Assembly (NCBI GenBank): GCA_934447715.1
Contig: CAKSER010000003.1
Coordinates: 47,234-111,233, forward strand
Source of the DNA: an uncultured Eubacteriales bacterium
GTDB lineage: Bacteria; Bacillota; Clostridia; Oscillospirales; CAG-272
Length of the DNA: 64,000 nucleotides
Reading direction: 5' to 3'
The notes beneath the pieces are model-generated. The model saw nothing but the letters and a program-made list of their open reading frames with translations. It had not been told where the DNA came from and did not search any database. Position numbers and translations under genes: made by a program. Positions within the stretch are counted from its first letter, which is position 1, and each line of letters opens with the position of its first letter. Shown one piece after another: positions 1-7,996 of the stretch.

Positions 1-1660
1 TCTTTTCGTCCTTTAACGGCTCAAATTTGACTGTCAGTTTGTCATTTTTTGAAACCTCCTTGAACAGAGAGACAAGCGCCTCGTCCTCGAGCTTTTCCCC
101 GTCTCCCTTAAGAGCGTCTGCAACATCGGCATCGATGCGGACGAATTTTACATCCTTGTTTTCGCTTTCGATAAAGGTGATGAACTGGTTGTCAAGCAGG
201 TGAGGCAGCTCGAGAATCTCGATTCCCTGACTCTGGTACATTGAAATATACTGCGACTGCGCCACCTTGTCGGAGGCGTAGTATACGGTGTTTTCGTGCT
301 TTTCCTTTGCATTTTCAAGATACTTTTCAAGGGTTGTATAGCTGCCGTCGGTTTTTTTGTAGATTACCGAGCCCTTGATTTTTTCATAGAACTTCCTGTC
401 TTTAAGCGAGCCGTACTCGACAAAGACCTTGAGGTCGTCCCAGAGCTTTTCGTAGTTTTCACGGTCGGTGTTGTAAAGAGAATTGAGCTTGTCGGCGACC
501 TTCTTTACGATGTGCGCGGAGATCTTGTTTACATAGCCGCTCGTCTGCAGATAGCTTCTTGAAACATTGAGCGGAAGCTCCGGACAGTCGATCACTCCCT
601 TGAGCATAAGAAGATATTCCGGAATGACCTCCTTGATGTTGTCCGCGACAAATACCTGATTGTAGTAGAGCTTTACCTGACCCTCAAGGCTTTCGAATTC
701 GTGATTCAGCTTCGGGAAGAAAAGTATTCCCTTGAAGTTAAGCGGATATTCCGCGTTTATGTGAATGTGGAAAAGCGGCTCCTTGTAGTCGTTAAAGACC
801 TTGCGGTAGAAGTCGTTGTACTCCTCTTCGGTGCACTCGGAGGGGGACTTCATCCAGAGTGGAGTCGTGTCGTTTATCGGCTTCTCCTCTGCGGCCTTCT
901 CGGCATTCTCTGCCTTTTTATCGTCTTCGCTGTTTTCACCGCCTTCACTGCTCTTTTCACCTTCGCCGCCTTCGCCGTTTCCTTTTTCGTCCGGCTCGGA
1001 GGTCTTCTTTTCGCCGTCGTCAAAATAGATCTCAACCGGCATGAACGAGCAGTACTTTTCAAGCGCTGCCCTTAGTGTGTAGGAATTCAGATATTCCTCT
1101 CCCTCCTCGGAAATCTGCATGATGATCTCGGTTCCGACAGTGTCCTTTGAGGATTCCGACATTTCATAGTCTCCGCTGTCATTGCAGATCCATTTTGCCG
1201 CCTTGCCGCCGAGGCATGAAAGGCTGTTTACCTCGACAGATTCGCTTACCATGAATAAGGAGTAAAAGCCGAGTCCGAAATGGCCGATGATTCCGTCTGC
1301 GTCATTTGAGTTTTCACCCTCGTATTTCTGAATAAAATCGAGCGCGCCGGAAAGAGCGATCTGGCAGAGATATTTTTCCATCTCCTCCGCCGTCATGCCG
1401 ATTCCGTTGTCGGTAACGGTAATTGTCTTTTCCTCCTTGTCGAGCTTGACGTCGATTCTGTACTTTCCGTCAAATTCCGGTGCCTTGCCGAGCGATATCA
1501 GTCTCTTTCTCTTTGTGATCGCGTCGCAGGCGTTTGATACGATTTCTCTTATAAAAATATCCTTTTCGGAATACAGCCACTTTTTGATAACCGGGAAAAT
1601 ATGCTCTGTTTCAACAGAAATTCCGCCTTTTCTTGTGCTGCTTTGTTCGTTTTGTTCCAT
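1..1660 (-). CDS. htpG: Molecular chaperone HtpG (Hsp90), C-terminus cut by window edge
   Basis: This is the ATP-dependent cytosolic chaperone of the Hsp90 family. It reads from ATG 1660 without a stop to the window start, 553 codons, so the C-terminal dimerisation part is missing. The N-terminal GHKL ATPase shows SNACDA (Asn/Asp of box I), DNGIGM, the GHFGLGFYS lid region and GTEI. The middle domain shows the NVSRSYLQ segment that carries the catalytic-loop Arg. The odd feature is an acidic, Gly/Ser/Glu/Lys-rich insert of about 45 residues between the N and middle domains (about nt 880-1020); as I recall, most bacterial HtpG linkers are much shorter. An AGGAG sits about 10 nt before the ATG. 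The gene has its own promoter and appears monocistronic as far as can be seen. Confidence 0.97.
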   Translation of the reverse strand, partial: MEQNEQSSTRKGGISVETEHIFPVIKKWLYSEKDIFIREIVSNACDAITKRKRLISLGKAPEFDGKYRIDVKLDKEEKTITVTDNGIGMTAEEMEKYLCQIALSGALDFIQKYEGENSNDADGIIGHFGLGFYSLFMVSESVEVNSLSCLGGKAAKWICNDSGDYEMSESSKDTVGTEIIMQISEEGEEYLNSYTLRAALEKYCSFMPVEIYFDDGEKKTSEPDEKGNGEGGEGEKSSEGGENSEDDKKAENAEKAAEEKPINDTTPLWMKSPSECTEEEYNDFYRKVFNDYKEPLFHIHINAEYPLNFKGILFFPKLNHEFESLEGQVKLYYNQVFVADNIKEVIPEYLLMLKGVIDCPELPLNVSRSYLQTSGYVNKISAHIVKKVADKLNSLYNTDRENYEKLWDDLKVFVEYGSLKDRKFYEKIKGSVIYKKTDGSYTTLEKYLENAKEKHENTVYYASDKVAQSQYISMYQSQGIEILELPHLLDNQFITFIESENKDVKFVRIDADVADALKGDGEKLEDEALVSLFKEVSKNDKLTVKFEPLKDEK

Positions 1661-1732
1661 AATTAACCGTCTCCTTTTTTAAGGGATGAGTATTCCAAAA
1701 TTACAGAATACTGTCCGAATTGTTAATATAGT

Positions 1733-1761
1733 ATTTTAACATGCCGATTGTTTTATTTCAA
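1733..1761 (-). promoter_or_regulatory. Sigma-A promoter of htpG
   Basis: On the minus strand there is a -35 TTGAAA (1756-1761), a 17-nt spacer and a -10 TAAAAT (1733-1738), about 65 nt before the htpG start. No CIRCE inverted repeat is visible near it. Confidence 0.7.
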
Positions 1762-1937
1762 TCTGATATTTGTAAAATTTTTACGCTGTTTTTGAAGCCT
1801 TTTTTTCATATTATATTATAAAGCAGGTCGGAAAAAGCCGAAAAATGTCGTATTGTGAAAAAATGACGCATCGGCGGCATTTTAAAAAGGCAGCAGCTTT
1901 TTGCCCGATGTACGCTGCTTTTAAACAGCCTCGGCAT

Positions 1938-1972
1938 AAAAAACGAGACACATCCCGAAAAAGGTGTGCCTC
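1938..1972 (-). terminator. Rho-independent terminator of alr
   Basis: On the minus strand GAGGCACACC pairs with GATGTGTCTC (1945-1972) with one G-U pair and one mismatch, followed by CGTTTTTTAT. It starts 6 nt after the alr stop. Confidence 0.75.
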
Positions 1973-1978
1973 AAAAAG

Positions 1979-3115
1979 CTATTCAATATAAATTTTCGGG
2001 ATGCGGTCCCTGTCAAGCGAGCAGACGATTTCATACGGAATCGTAAGAGCCTTTTTTGCAACCTCGTCGGCTGTAATGACCTCGTTCCCGTCGCTTCCTA
2101 TAACCGTCGCAATGTCTCCCGGAAGAACCGAATCGATATCGGTCACGTCAACCATGACCTGATCCATGCAGACCCTTCCTAAAATCCTTGCTCTTTTTCC
2201 GTGTATAAGAATGTCGCCGCAGTCGGAAAGAAGCCGCGGAAGACCGTCTGCATAGCCGCAGCAGAGGGTCGCGATCCGCGTTTCTCTGCTTGTTTTGTAT
2301 GTATGCCCGTAGCTTACTCCGACGCCGCTCGGAACGGTTTTGACAGTTTCGACCCTTGTTTTAAGAGAAAGTGCCGGAATAAGATCAAGAGCGCCGTCTT
2401 TCATTTCGGAATCCGGCTTGATTCCGTAGAGAATGATCCCGGCTCTGACCATTTCGCGCTCGACTGGAAGCTCCATGATTGCGGCGCTGTTGTCGATGCT
2501 GCAGATCGGGATTTTGATGCCGCATTTTTTAAGCTCGGATATAAACGAGTCGAATTTCTGCTTCTGAAGATATGATACGGTCTTGTCGGGATCGTCCGAG
2601 CAGGCGTAATGGCTGAATATTCCTTCGACTAGGACAGAATCCTGTCTAAAGCAGCTCTTTGCCTCCTCAAGACCGCTTTCGGTACAGGAAAAGCCGATTC
2701 TTGTCATTCCGGTGTCGAGTGCAAGGAAGCAGCGCGCGGTTTTGCCCTGCTTTTTTGCGGTGTCTGAAAGCACTTTCATGTCGGAGCCCGAAAATATCGC
2801 CGGCATGATGTCCGCTTCGATAAGCTCGGAAAAAAGCTCTGGCGATGTCCAGCCGAGAATCAGAATGTCGTTTTTCACGCCGGAGCGGCGCAGCTCGAGC
2901 GCCTCGTAAAGCGATGCGACACCAAAAGCGTATACATCGTCCTTAATCAGCTCGGAAAGCATTTTTGCCCCGTGGCCGTATGCGTTTGCCTTGACGACCG
3001 CCATTATTTTCGTTCCCTTGGGAACGGCTTTTTTTATTTCGTCAAGATTGTGCCTTAAAGCCCCTTTTTTAATCTCGACCCATGTTCTTGATGTCAAGTA
3101 GCTGTCGGTAATCAA
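1979..3115 (-). CDS. alr: Alanine racemase
   Basis: PLP-dependent enzyme converting L-Ala to D-Ala for peptidoglycan. The protein is 378 aa, normal for the family. The PLP lysine lies in AVVKANAYGHG (about residue 42). The C-terminal part has the catalytic-tyrosine region SYGHTYK and the CMDQVMVD motif. The start is TTG 3115: an excellent GGAGGG lies 5-6 nt upstream and no ATG fits better. It lies downstream of the trigger-factor-like lipoprotein gene on the same strand, separated by 162 bp of C-rich, iterative-looking spacer, so co-transcription is possible but not clear. A terminator follows directly. Confidence 0.96.
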   Translation of the reverse strand: MITDSYLTSRTWVEIKKGALRHNLDEIKKAVPKGTKIMAVVKANAYGHGAKMLSELIKDDVYAFGVASLYEALELRRSGVKNDILILGWTSPELFSELIEADIMPAIFSGSDMKVLSDTAKKQGKTARCFLALDTGMTRIGFSCTESGLEEAKSCFRQDSVLVEGIFSHYACSDDPDKTVSYLQKQKFDSFISELKKCGIKIPICSIDNSAAIMELPVEREMVRAGIILYGIKPDSEMKDGALDLIPALSLKTRVETVKTVPSGVGVSYGHTYKTSRETRIATLCCGYADGLPRLLSDCGDILIHGKRARILGRVCMDQVMVDVTDIDSVLPGDIATVIGSDGNEVITADEVAKKALTIPYEIVCSLDRDRIPKIYIE

Positions 3116-3277
3116 AACTACCCTCCGTAAATTCCCGTTGTCATTTTTTGCACCGAAAATGTGCCATAAATATTGCGCAGCAAGTTGTACCCTTTGCAGT
3201 CAACCGCCGCAGGTCTGCTGCATCGGTTCTGCCCTGACGCCCTCCGGTTTGCCGCCCCCCGGTTTGCTGCACCAAGG

Positions 3278-4498
3278 TCAGCTCGCCGTACCGCTTGAAA
3301 GAAGAAGATCGGTAACCTTGTTCCAGAGCGCGGTCTGAACCAAAGTGCTTCTGCCGTAATACTGCTCAAGATCCTCTTCCGTTTTCACGTCCGGATTCTT
3401 TTCGGATGAAAGAATCTCGTCGATATATCTGTCGTACTCATCCCCGGTTACGCCGATGCCCTCGGCGCGCGCAATCGAGTAGAGCACAAGCAGCTGCTTT
3501 ACGGTTTGCTCTGCATACTTTTTCGCATCCGCCTCGAAGCTTTCGATCGATTTGTTGTATGTGACCTGAAGAAAATATTCAAGCGAGTAGTAGTTGTTCT
3601 GCTCGGCGTAGTATTCCCATGTCGTTTTCATCTCTGTGGCATACTTTTCAACCTCGGCTTCGGGAAGCGATAAAACCTCTGCCGAATTCACCGCCTTCTG
3701 CCAGAGCTCGTTCTTCTCATCAAGAAGCGCCTGCTCCGCCTTTTCTTTTTTAAGCTCGCTTTCAAGCTTTTCCTTCATGTCGGCAAGGCTGTTATAGCCG
3801 AGCGACCTTGCAAAATCGTCGTTTGCTGCCGGAGTTCTTTCTTCTGCAATGCCGGTAAAGGTTACATAAAATACTGCGGTTTTCGCCATGAGCGCCTGCG
3901 GATTCGAAAGCGAGGGCATGATAAAGTCGGGAGTGAATTTAAACTCGTATTCAAAGCTGTTTCCCGGCTGCATTCCGATAAGCCTTGCTGCGATTTCGTT
4001 TTCCCATTCATATTCCGCCGGCTTTCCTAAAACAAGCTTTTTTTCGGCAGAGGAAAGCTCGGAAAACTCCTCTCCGTCAATCCGGCAGATAACAGAGATA
4101 AGTGCCGTGTCCCCCTTTTCTGCCTTGCGGTCGGTTATAACCGCCTCATATGAATGCTCTTTTGTAAGTTCATCTATCTTCTTTGCGATTTCCTCTTCGG
4201 AAACATCGGCTGAAACGCTTTTGTAGGTAAGCCCCCGGTACTCTCCGAGCGAAATGTATTTTGAAAGGTCTTCCTTTTCGTACCCCTTCCAGTCGCTTTT
4301 TGAGCATCCGAAAAGATTAAGACAGAGAAAGGAAAGCAGGATTAGAAAGGTGGGAATAAGAGCGCCTTGCCTGACTGCCGCACCGCCGGTTTTTCCGGCT
4401 TTCAGACCGCTTTTTGATATTCGGCTGCGAATCCGGCTGCAGGCTCCGATTTTAGCCTCGCATTGAGCCCCGTTTTGCACCCTGCTCTGATCTGCCAT
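3278..4498 (-). CDS. Trigger-factor-like lipoprotein
   Basis: A predicted surface lipoprotein of 406 aa. Residues about 48-65 are a hydrophobic stretch ending in LNLFGC, a lipobox with Cys65. Then comes an FKBP-like PPIase region resembling the trigger-factor middle domain, and a long helical C-terminal part resembling the trigger-factor substrate-binding domain, ending in repeated Asp/Glu/Tyr-rich helices. I infer a membrane-anchored extracytoplasmic folding factor, comparable in role to PrsA. The ATG at 4498 is chosen because GAGGA lies 7 nt before it; an ATG 30 nt upstream has no such site. The n-region before the signal helix is unusually long (about 45 residues, Arg/Lys/Ser-rich). Family placement is from remembered features. 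Confidence 0.8.
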   Translation of the reverse strand: MADQSRVQNGAQCEAKIGACSRIRSRISKSGLKAGKTGGAAVRQGALIPTFLILLSFLCLNLFGCSKSDWKGYEKEDLSKYISLGEYRGLTYKSVSADVSEEEIAKKIDELTKEHSYEAVITDRKAEKGDTALISVICRIDGEEFSELSSAEKKLVLGKPAEYEWENEIAARLIGMQPGNSFEYEFKFTPDFIMPSLSNPQALMAKTAVFYVTFTGIAEERTPAANDDFARSLGYNSLADMKEKLESELKKEKAEQALLDEKNELWQKAVNSAEVLSLPEAEVEKYATEMKTTWEYYAEQNNYYSLEYFLQVTYNKSIESFEADAKKYAEQTVKQLLVLYSIARAEGIGVTGDEYDRYIDEILSSEKNPDVKTEEDLEQYYGRSTLVQTALWNKVTDLLLSSGTAS

Positions 4499-4629
4499 AT
4501 ATACATCCTCGGTTTTTTGCATACTCATCTATACTATATATATCACAAAATCGAAAAAAAATAAAGTTAACCCGGCTGAATTTACAAAATATATACATTT
4601 GCCGGAGCAGGCGCACCGCTTTATCCGTC

Positions 4630-4657
4630 TTGACTTTTGGCAATTGTATGGTATAAT
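4630..4657 (+). promoter_or_regulatory. Sigma-A promoter of the aroQ operon
   Basis: TTGACT (4630-4635), 16-nt spacer, perfect TATAAT (4652-4657), about 130 nt before aroQ. The 292-bp gap is divergent with the lipoprotein gene. I could not place a convincing minus-strand promoter in it. Confidence 0.8.
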
Positions 4658-4790
4658 TAAGATAGATAAATATATTCTGCACTCCTCTGGCTTCCGGATA
4701 AAATCCGGGCAAAAGCCGGTAAAAGTCCGGATAGCTTCGGTAGGAAGGGCGGATAATAAAGCGGTAAATTACTGACAGAGGTAATAAGAA

Positions 4791-5318
4791 ATGGACAGAC
4801 AGTATAAAATATTAGTGCTGAACGGACCGAATCTCGGCGTGACCGGGATCAGAGAGCCGTCGGTGTACGGATCAAACTCGCTTGAGACGATTAATCAGTC
4901 GATCGAGGAGGCGTCGAGAACGCTTAACGTAACCCTCGAATTCTACCAGTCAAACCACGAGGGTGCGCTGATCGACAGGCTGAACAGACTGCTTTACGAC
5001 AACGTGCTTTCGGAGGAAACAGAGGAAAATCCGGATGAGCTCGAAAACGAGGGCGAAAGACCCGACAGAATCGACGGAGTTGTAATCAACGCAGGAGCGC
5101 TGACGCATTATTCCTATGCCCTGCGCGATGCACTATCCGCCTGCGGAGTTCCGTGCGTCGAGGTTCACATGTCGAATGTCGCGGCAAGGGATGAGTTCAG
5201 GCACAAATCGGTTATCGGCCCTGTCTGCCTCGGCTCGATTGCCGGCTTCGGAGGCTTCAGCTATCACTTGGCTCTTGCCGGCCTTGTCGAATATTTAAGA
5301 AATCAGTACGACAATTAA
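4791..5318 (+). CDS. aroQ: Type II 3-dehydroquinate dehydratase
   Basis: Converts 3-dehydroquinate to 3-dehydroshikimate in the shikimate pathway. It has the type II signature: LNGPNLGVTGIREPSVYG (catalytic Arg and Tyr of the flexible lid), QSNHEG, NAGALTHYSYALRDAL, and VEVHMSN with the catalytic His. At 175 aa it is longer than the usual ~145-150. The excess is a Glu/Asp/Asn-rich insert between LLYDN and DGVVINAG (about residues 76-95), where I expect a short loop. The ATG at 4791 has AGAGGT upstream. It is the first gene after a strong promoter; 125 bp separate it from the DJ-1 gene. Confidence 0.95.
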   Translation: MDRQYKILVLNGPNLGVTGIREPSVYGSNSLETINQSIEEASRTLNVTLEFYQSNHEGALIDRLNRLLYDNVLSEETEENPDELENEGERPDRIDGVVINAGALTHYSYALRDALSACGVPCVEVHMSNVAARDEFRHKSVIGPVCLGSIAGFGGFSYHLALAGLVEYLRNQYDN

Positions 5319-5443
5319 GACCGTGCAGCTGTGCACAAAATAAGCAAAGAATCGCACATCTGCGGCGTGCAAACGAGACGCGCCGGATGAATCTTATAGA
5401 ATCTGATAAACGTATAAACCGAAAAAAATGACGGGAGGGCATT

Positions 5444-5989
5444 ATGACATACATACTTCTTGCAGACGGATTTGAGGAAATCGAGGCGCTTTGTCCGCTC
5501 GATCTGCTTATAAGAGCCGGAATCGAGGCGAAAACCGTTTCGATAGGAAAGAACCGGCTTGTGACCGGCACTCACGGGATCCGGATAGAAGCGGATATGC
5601 TGATGTCGGAAATCCCCTCGGATGTCCTTCCCGAAATGGTCGTCCTGCCCGGAGGAATGCCGGGGGCATCGAATCTTGATAATTCGGATGCGGTAAAGAA
5701 CATGGTAAAGGAAGCATATCTTCGCGGAGCCTATGTTGCGGCAATCTGCGCAGCTCCCTTCATACTCGGTAAGATGGGGATTTTAAAAGGGAAAAAGGCA
5801 ATCTGCTATCCCGGCTTTGAGGATGCGCTTGAGGGAGCGGAAATATCTAAAGACAAGGTGGTTCGCGACAAAAACGTCATTACCGCCGCAGGCATGGGTG
5901 TTGCTATCGAGTTCGGATATGAGCTGATCCTTGCGCTTAAGGGCAAGGAGACAGCCGACACCGTGATGAAAAGAATTCTTTGGGGGTAA
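5444..5989 (+). CDS. DJ-1/PfpI family protein (YajL/ThiJ-like)
   Basis: A 181-residue flavodoxin-like protein of the DJ-1/ThiJ/PfpI superfamily. The key Glu is in GFEEIEA (about residue 14-17), the glycine-rich VLPGGMPGA is present, and the nucleophilic Cys102 lies in AAICAAP. Members act on glyoxal or methylglyoxal-damaged substrates or as redox-stress proteins; the exact activity here is not shown. A GGGAGGG lies just before the ATG at 5444. It is packed 2 nt ahead of the 5-formyl-THF cyclo-ligase gene, a pairing I recall from other Clostridia, so co-translation is likely. Confidence 0.92.
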   Translation: MTYILLADGFEEIEALCPLDLLIRAGIEAKTVSIGKNRLVTGTHGIRIEADMLMSEIPSDVLPEMVVLPGGMPGASNLDNSDAVKNMVKEAYLRGAYVAAICAAPFILGKMGILKGKKAICYPGFEDALEGAEISKDKVVRDKNVITAAGMGVAIEFGYELILALKGKETADTVMKRILWG

Positions 5990-5991
5990 AA

Positions 5992-6576
5992 ATGACTTCT
6001 ATCAAGCTGCAAAAGAACGAGATACGAAGCGAGCTGCTTCGCGTCCGCTGTGAAATTCCGCCAAAGGAAAAGGAAACTGCGCAGGAAAGGATCGTAAAAT
6101 CCTTCTTTTCGCTTGCCTCGGTCAGATATGCAAAAAACATCCTGCTGTATTCCCCGATAAACGGCGAGCTTGATGTTCTTTCGCTTGCCCGGACGGCGGT
6201 CGGGATGGGAAAAAGAATCGCGTTTCCGGTGTCGGATCCGAAGGAACCGAAAATGGAATTTTTCTTTGTAGAAAACCCGGATCAGCTTAAAAAGGGCGCG
6301 TTCGGAATAAACGAGCCGGCAGACGGATGCGAAAAATACACTCTTGACGGCTGCTGCGATGTTTGTGTCGTTCCGGCGGTTTCGTTTGACTGCAGCGGAC
6401 ACAGGCTCGGCTACGGCAAGGGCTATTATGACAGATTTCTCTCCGGCTTTAGGGGAGTAAAAATCGGGCTTTGCATGGAAAAACTGCTAAGGCAAAAGCT
6501 TCCGTCCGGCAGGTTCGATATCCCGATGGATGTTATCATTACCGAGAGGAGGGTGATGATACCGAATGAAAAATGA
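5992..6576 (+). CDS. 5-formyltetrahydrofolate cyclo-ligase
   Basis: ATP-dependent conversion of 5-formyl-THF to 5,10-methenyl-THF (MTHFS family), 194 aa. The diagnostic C-terminal motif GYGKGYYDRFLSGF is present, as are the N-terminal RxxLLxxR-like region and ILLYSPINGE. The ATG at 5992 is preferred over an upstream TTG at 5980 because GGGGG sits just before it, overlapping the end of the DJ-1 gene. The last 11 nt overlap the next gene, so the two are translationally coupled. Confidence 0.93.
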   Translation: MTSIKLQKNEIRSELLRVRCEIPPKEKETAQERIVKSFFSLASVRYAKNILLYSPINGELDVLSLARTAVGMGKRIAFPVSDPKEPKMEFFFVENPDQLKKGAFGINEPADGCEKYTLDGCCDVCVVPAVSFDCSGHRLGYGKGYYDRFLSGFRGVKIGLCMEKLLRQKLPSGRFDIPMDVIITERRVMIPNEK

Positions 6577-7939
6577 TCTTTTTGATATAAACTCAAAGGA
6601 GTTCTGGGACGACGAGGCGGACGAAGCGGATGAAAAAGGCGAATCCGACAGGGAAGAGACCGACGAGGATTCCGAGATTTTCGATTCCGATGTCTTTGAC
6701 CTCGATAAGCTCGGTTTAAAAACGGCAAACGCCGATTCGGATGACGAAGAGGACGAAGAAGAAGCAAAAGAAGCCAAAAAGACAAAAAAGGCAAAAAAAG
6801 AAAAAAAGTCAGAAGATAAATCGAAAGCAGGAACCGATGAAAAGGTCAAAAACGAAAAAAGCCGGAAAACGGATTTTGCAGCCTTTGCCGCCTCTAAGGG
6901 CATAGGAAAGGATTTAAGCTCAAATGAAAGCAAAAAGCCGATTAAGCCGACGGCGGCACTGACCGCTCCGCTTTTCGTGCTTGTGCTGTTTGCTCTGCTT
7001 ATCGGAGCAAGATATCTTGATATAAATAAGATTGTCGGAGAGGACAGCATTTATATTACGATGGTTGTCCTTCAGTTCCTTGTTCTTGTGATCCCTGCGA
7101 TATTCTTTTGCAGGATCAAGGGGGCGGATTATGTAAGAAAGCTTAATATAAAGCTGTTTTCGCCGGGAAAGCTCGGCTTTGTGATCGCCGCGGCGATCGT
7201 AATGATCTCCGGAACAACGCTTATCCGGCTTGCGCAGCTTTACATCTTCAAGCGCACCGATTTCACCTTTTCGCTGTATTCATATACGCCGCAGACGGGG
7301 GTTGGGGGATTTAACTCGCTTTATCTTGCAATCGCTTTTGCAATCGTCCCGGCTGTGACCGAGGAGCTGATCTTCCGCGGAATAATTCTTACCGAATACA
7401 ACTACGGCGGATATGGGAGCGTCTGCGCGGCGGTGATTTCCTCCGCACTGTTTTCGATGCTTCATTTCTCTGTTGCAAACCTCGCGGTCTACTTCTTCGG
7501 AGGTCTGATCCTTGCACTTGTGGTTTACAACACCCAGTCGCTTCTGCCGGCAGTGATAACACATATGATCTATAATCTGTACATTCTCTTTGCGGAGAGC
7601 AGTATAATAAGAACGCTGATGCGGCCGTCGAGCATGGTTTTCCTTGTCTTTGCGCTTGCGCTTGTGTTCATCGTGTCGCTTATTGTGCTTTTAAGCGAGG
7701 CGGAGAGAATCAACTACGGATATGCAGTGACCGGACATCCTACGCCGGACTATAAGCTTAAAAGAGCAGAGGACGGCACAACTCCGGATGTTGCGGCATC
7801 CGATACCGGTGACCCGGATGCGGTTTTAAAAAAGGAATCCTTCGGAGAGAATTTCCGGCTGGTTCTGACCGCAGCATTTTCGCCGACATTTCTTTTGTGC
7901 ATCGTTGTGTTTGTTGTGGCGGCGCTCGGATTGATTTGA
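6566..7939 (+). CDS. CPBP family intramembrane glutamic protease with acidic/lysine-rich N-tail
   Basis: A multi-pass membrane protein of 457 aa. Residues 1-125 are a soluble, strongly charged tail: first Asp/Glu-rich, then Lys/Ala/Glu-rich. From about 130 on there are six to eight membrane segments. The CPBP (CAAX-protease/Abi) motif 1, EELIFRG, is at about residue 266; motif 2 is FSMLHF and motif 3 is ITHMIYN. These contain the Glu and His catalytic residues of this family. Substrate unknown; family members process prenylated or signal-type substrates or bacteriocin-related ones. A last membrane helix closes the C-terminus. It overlaps the preceding gene by 11 nt, with GGAGGG upstream. Confidence 0.88.
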   Translation: MKNDLFDINSKEFWDDEADEADEKGESDREETDEDSEIFDSDVFDLDKLGLKTANADSDDEEDEEEAKEAKKTKKAKKEKKSEDKSKAGTDEKVKNEKSRKTDFAAFAASKGIGKDLSSNESKKPIKPTAALTAPLFVLVLFALLIGARYLDINKIVGEDSIYITMVVLQFLVLVIPAIFFCRIKGADYVRKLNIKLFSPGKLGFVIAAAIVMISGTTLIRLAQLYIFKRTDFTFSLYSYTPQTGVGGFNSLYLAIAFAIVPAVTEELIFRGIILTEYNYGGYGSVCAAVISSALFSMLHFSVANLAVYFFGGLILALVVYNTQSLLPAVITHMIYNLYILFAESSIIRTLMRPSSMVFLVFALALVFIVSLIVLLSEAERINYGYAVTGHPTPDYKLKRAEDGTTPDVAASDTGDPDAVLKKESFGENFRLVLTAAFSPTFLLCIVVFVVAALGLI

Positions 7940-7996
7940 TAAAATACACTAACCTCTGGCAATTTTTATTGCAGCTATAGGAGTCAATAATATATT

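Larger units (their letters stand above)
1661..1978. other. 318-bp spacer between alr and htpG
   Basis: The spacer holds the htpG promoter and the alr terminator (listed separately). Between them is an AT-rich stretch and a second possible hairpin, AGCAGC...GCTGCT (about 1890-1918), followed on the minus strand by a T-rich tail. I see no gene in it. Confidence 0.6.

Noticed and set aside
6566..7939. CPBP (Abi-type) protein as a phage-defence gene
   Set aside because: It is embedded and overlapping in a metabolic operon, and the family name does not by itself imply abortive infection.
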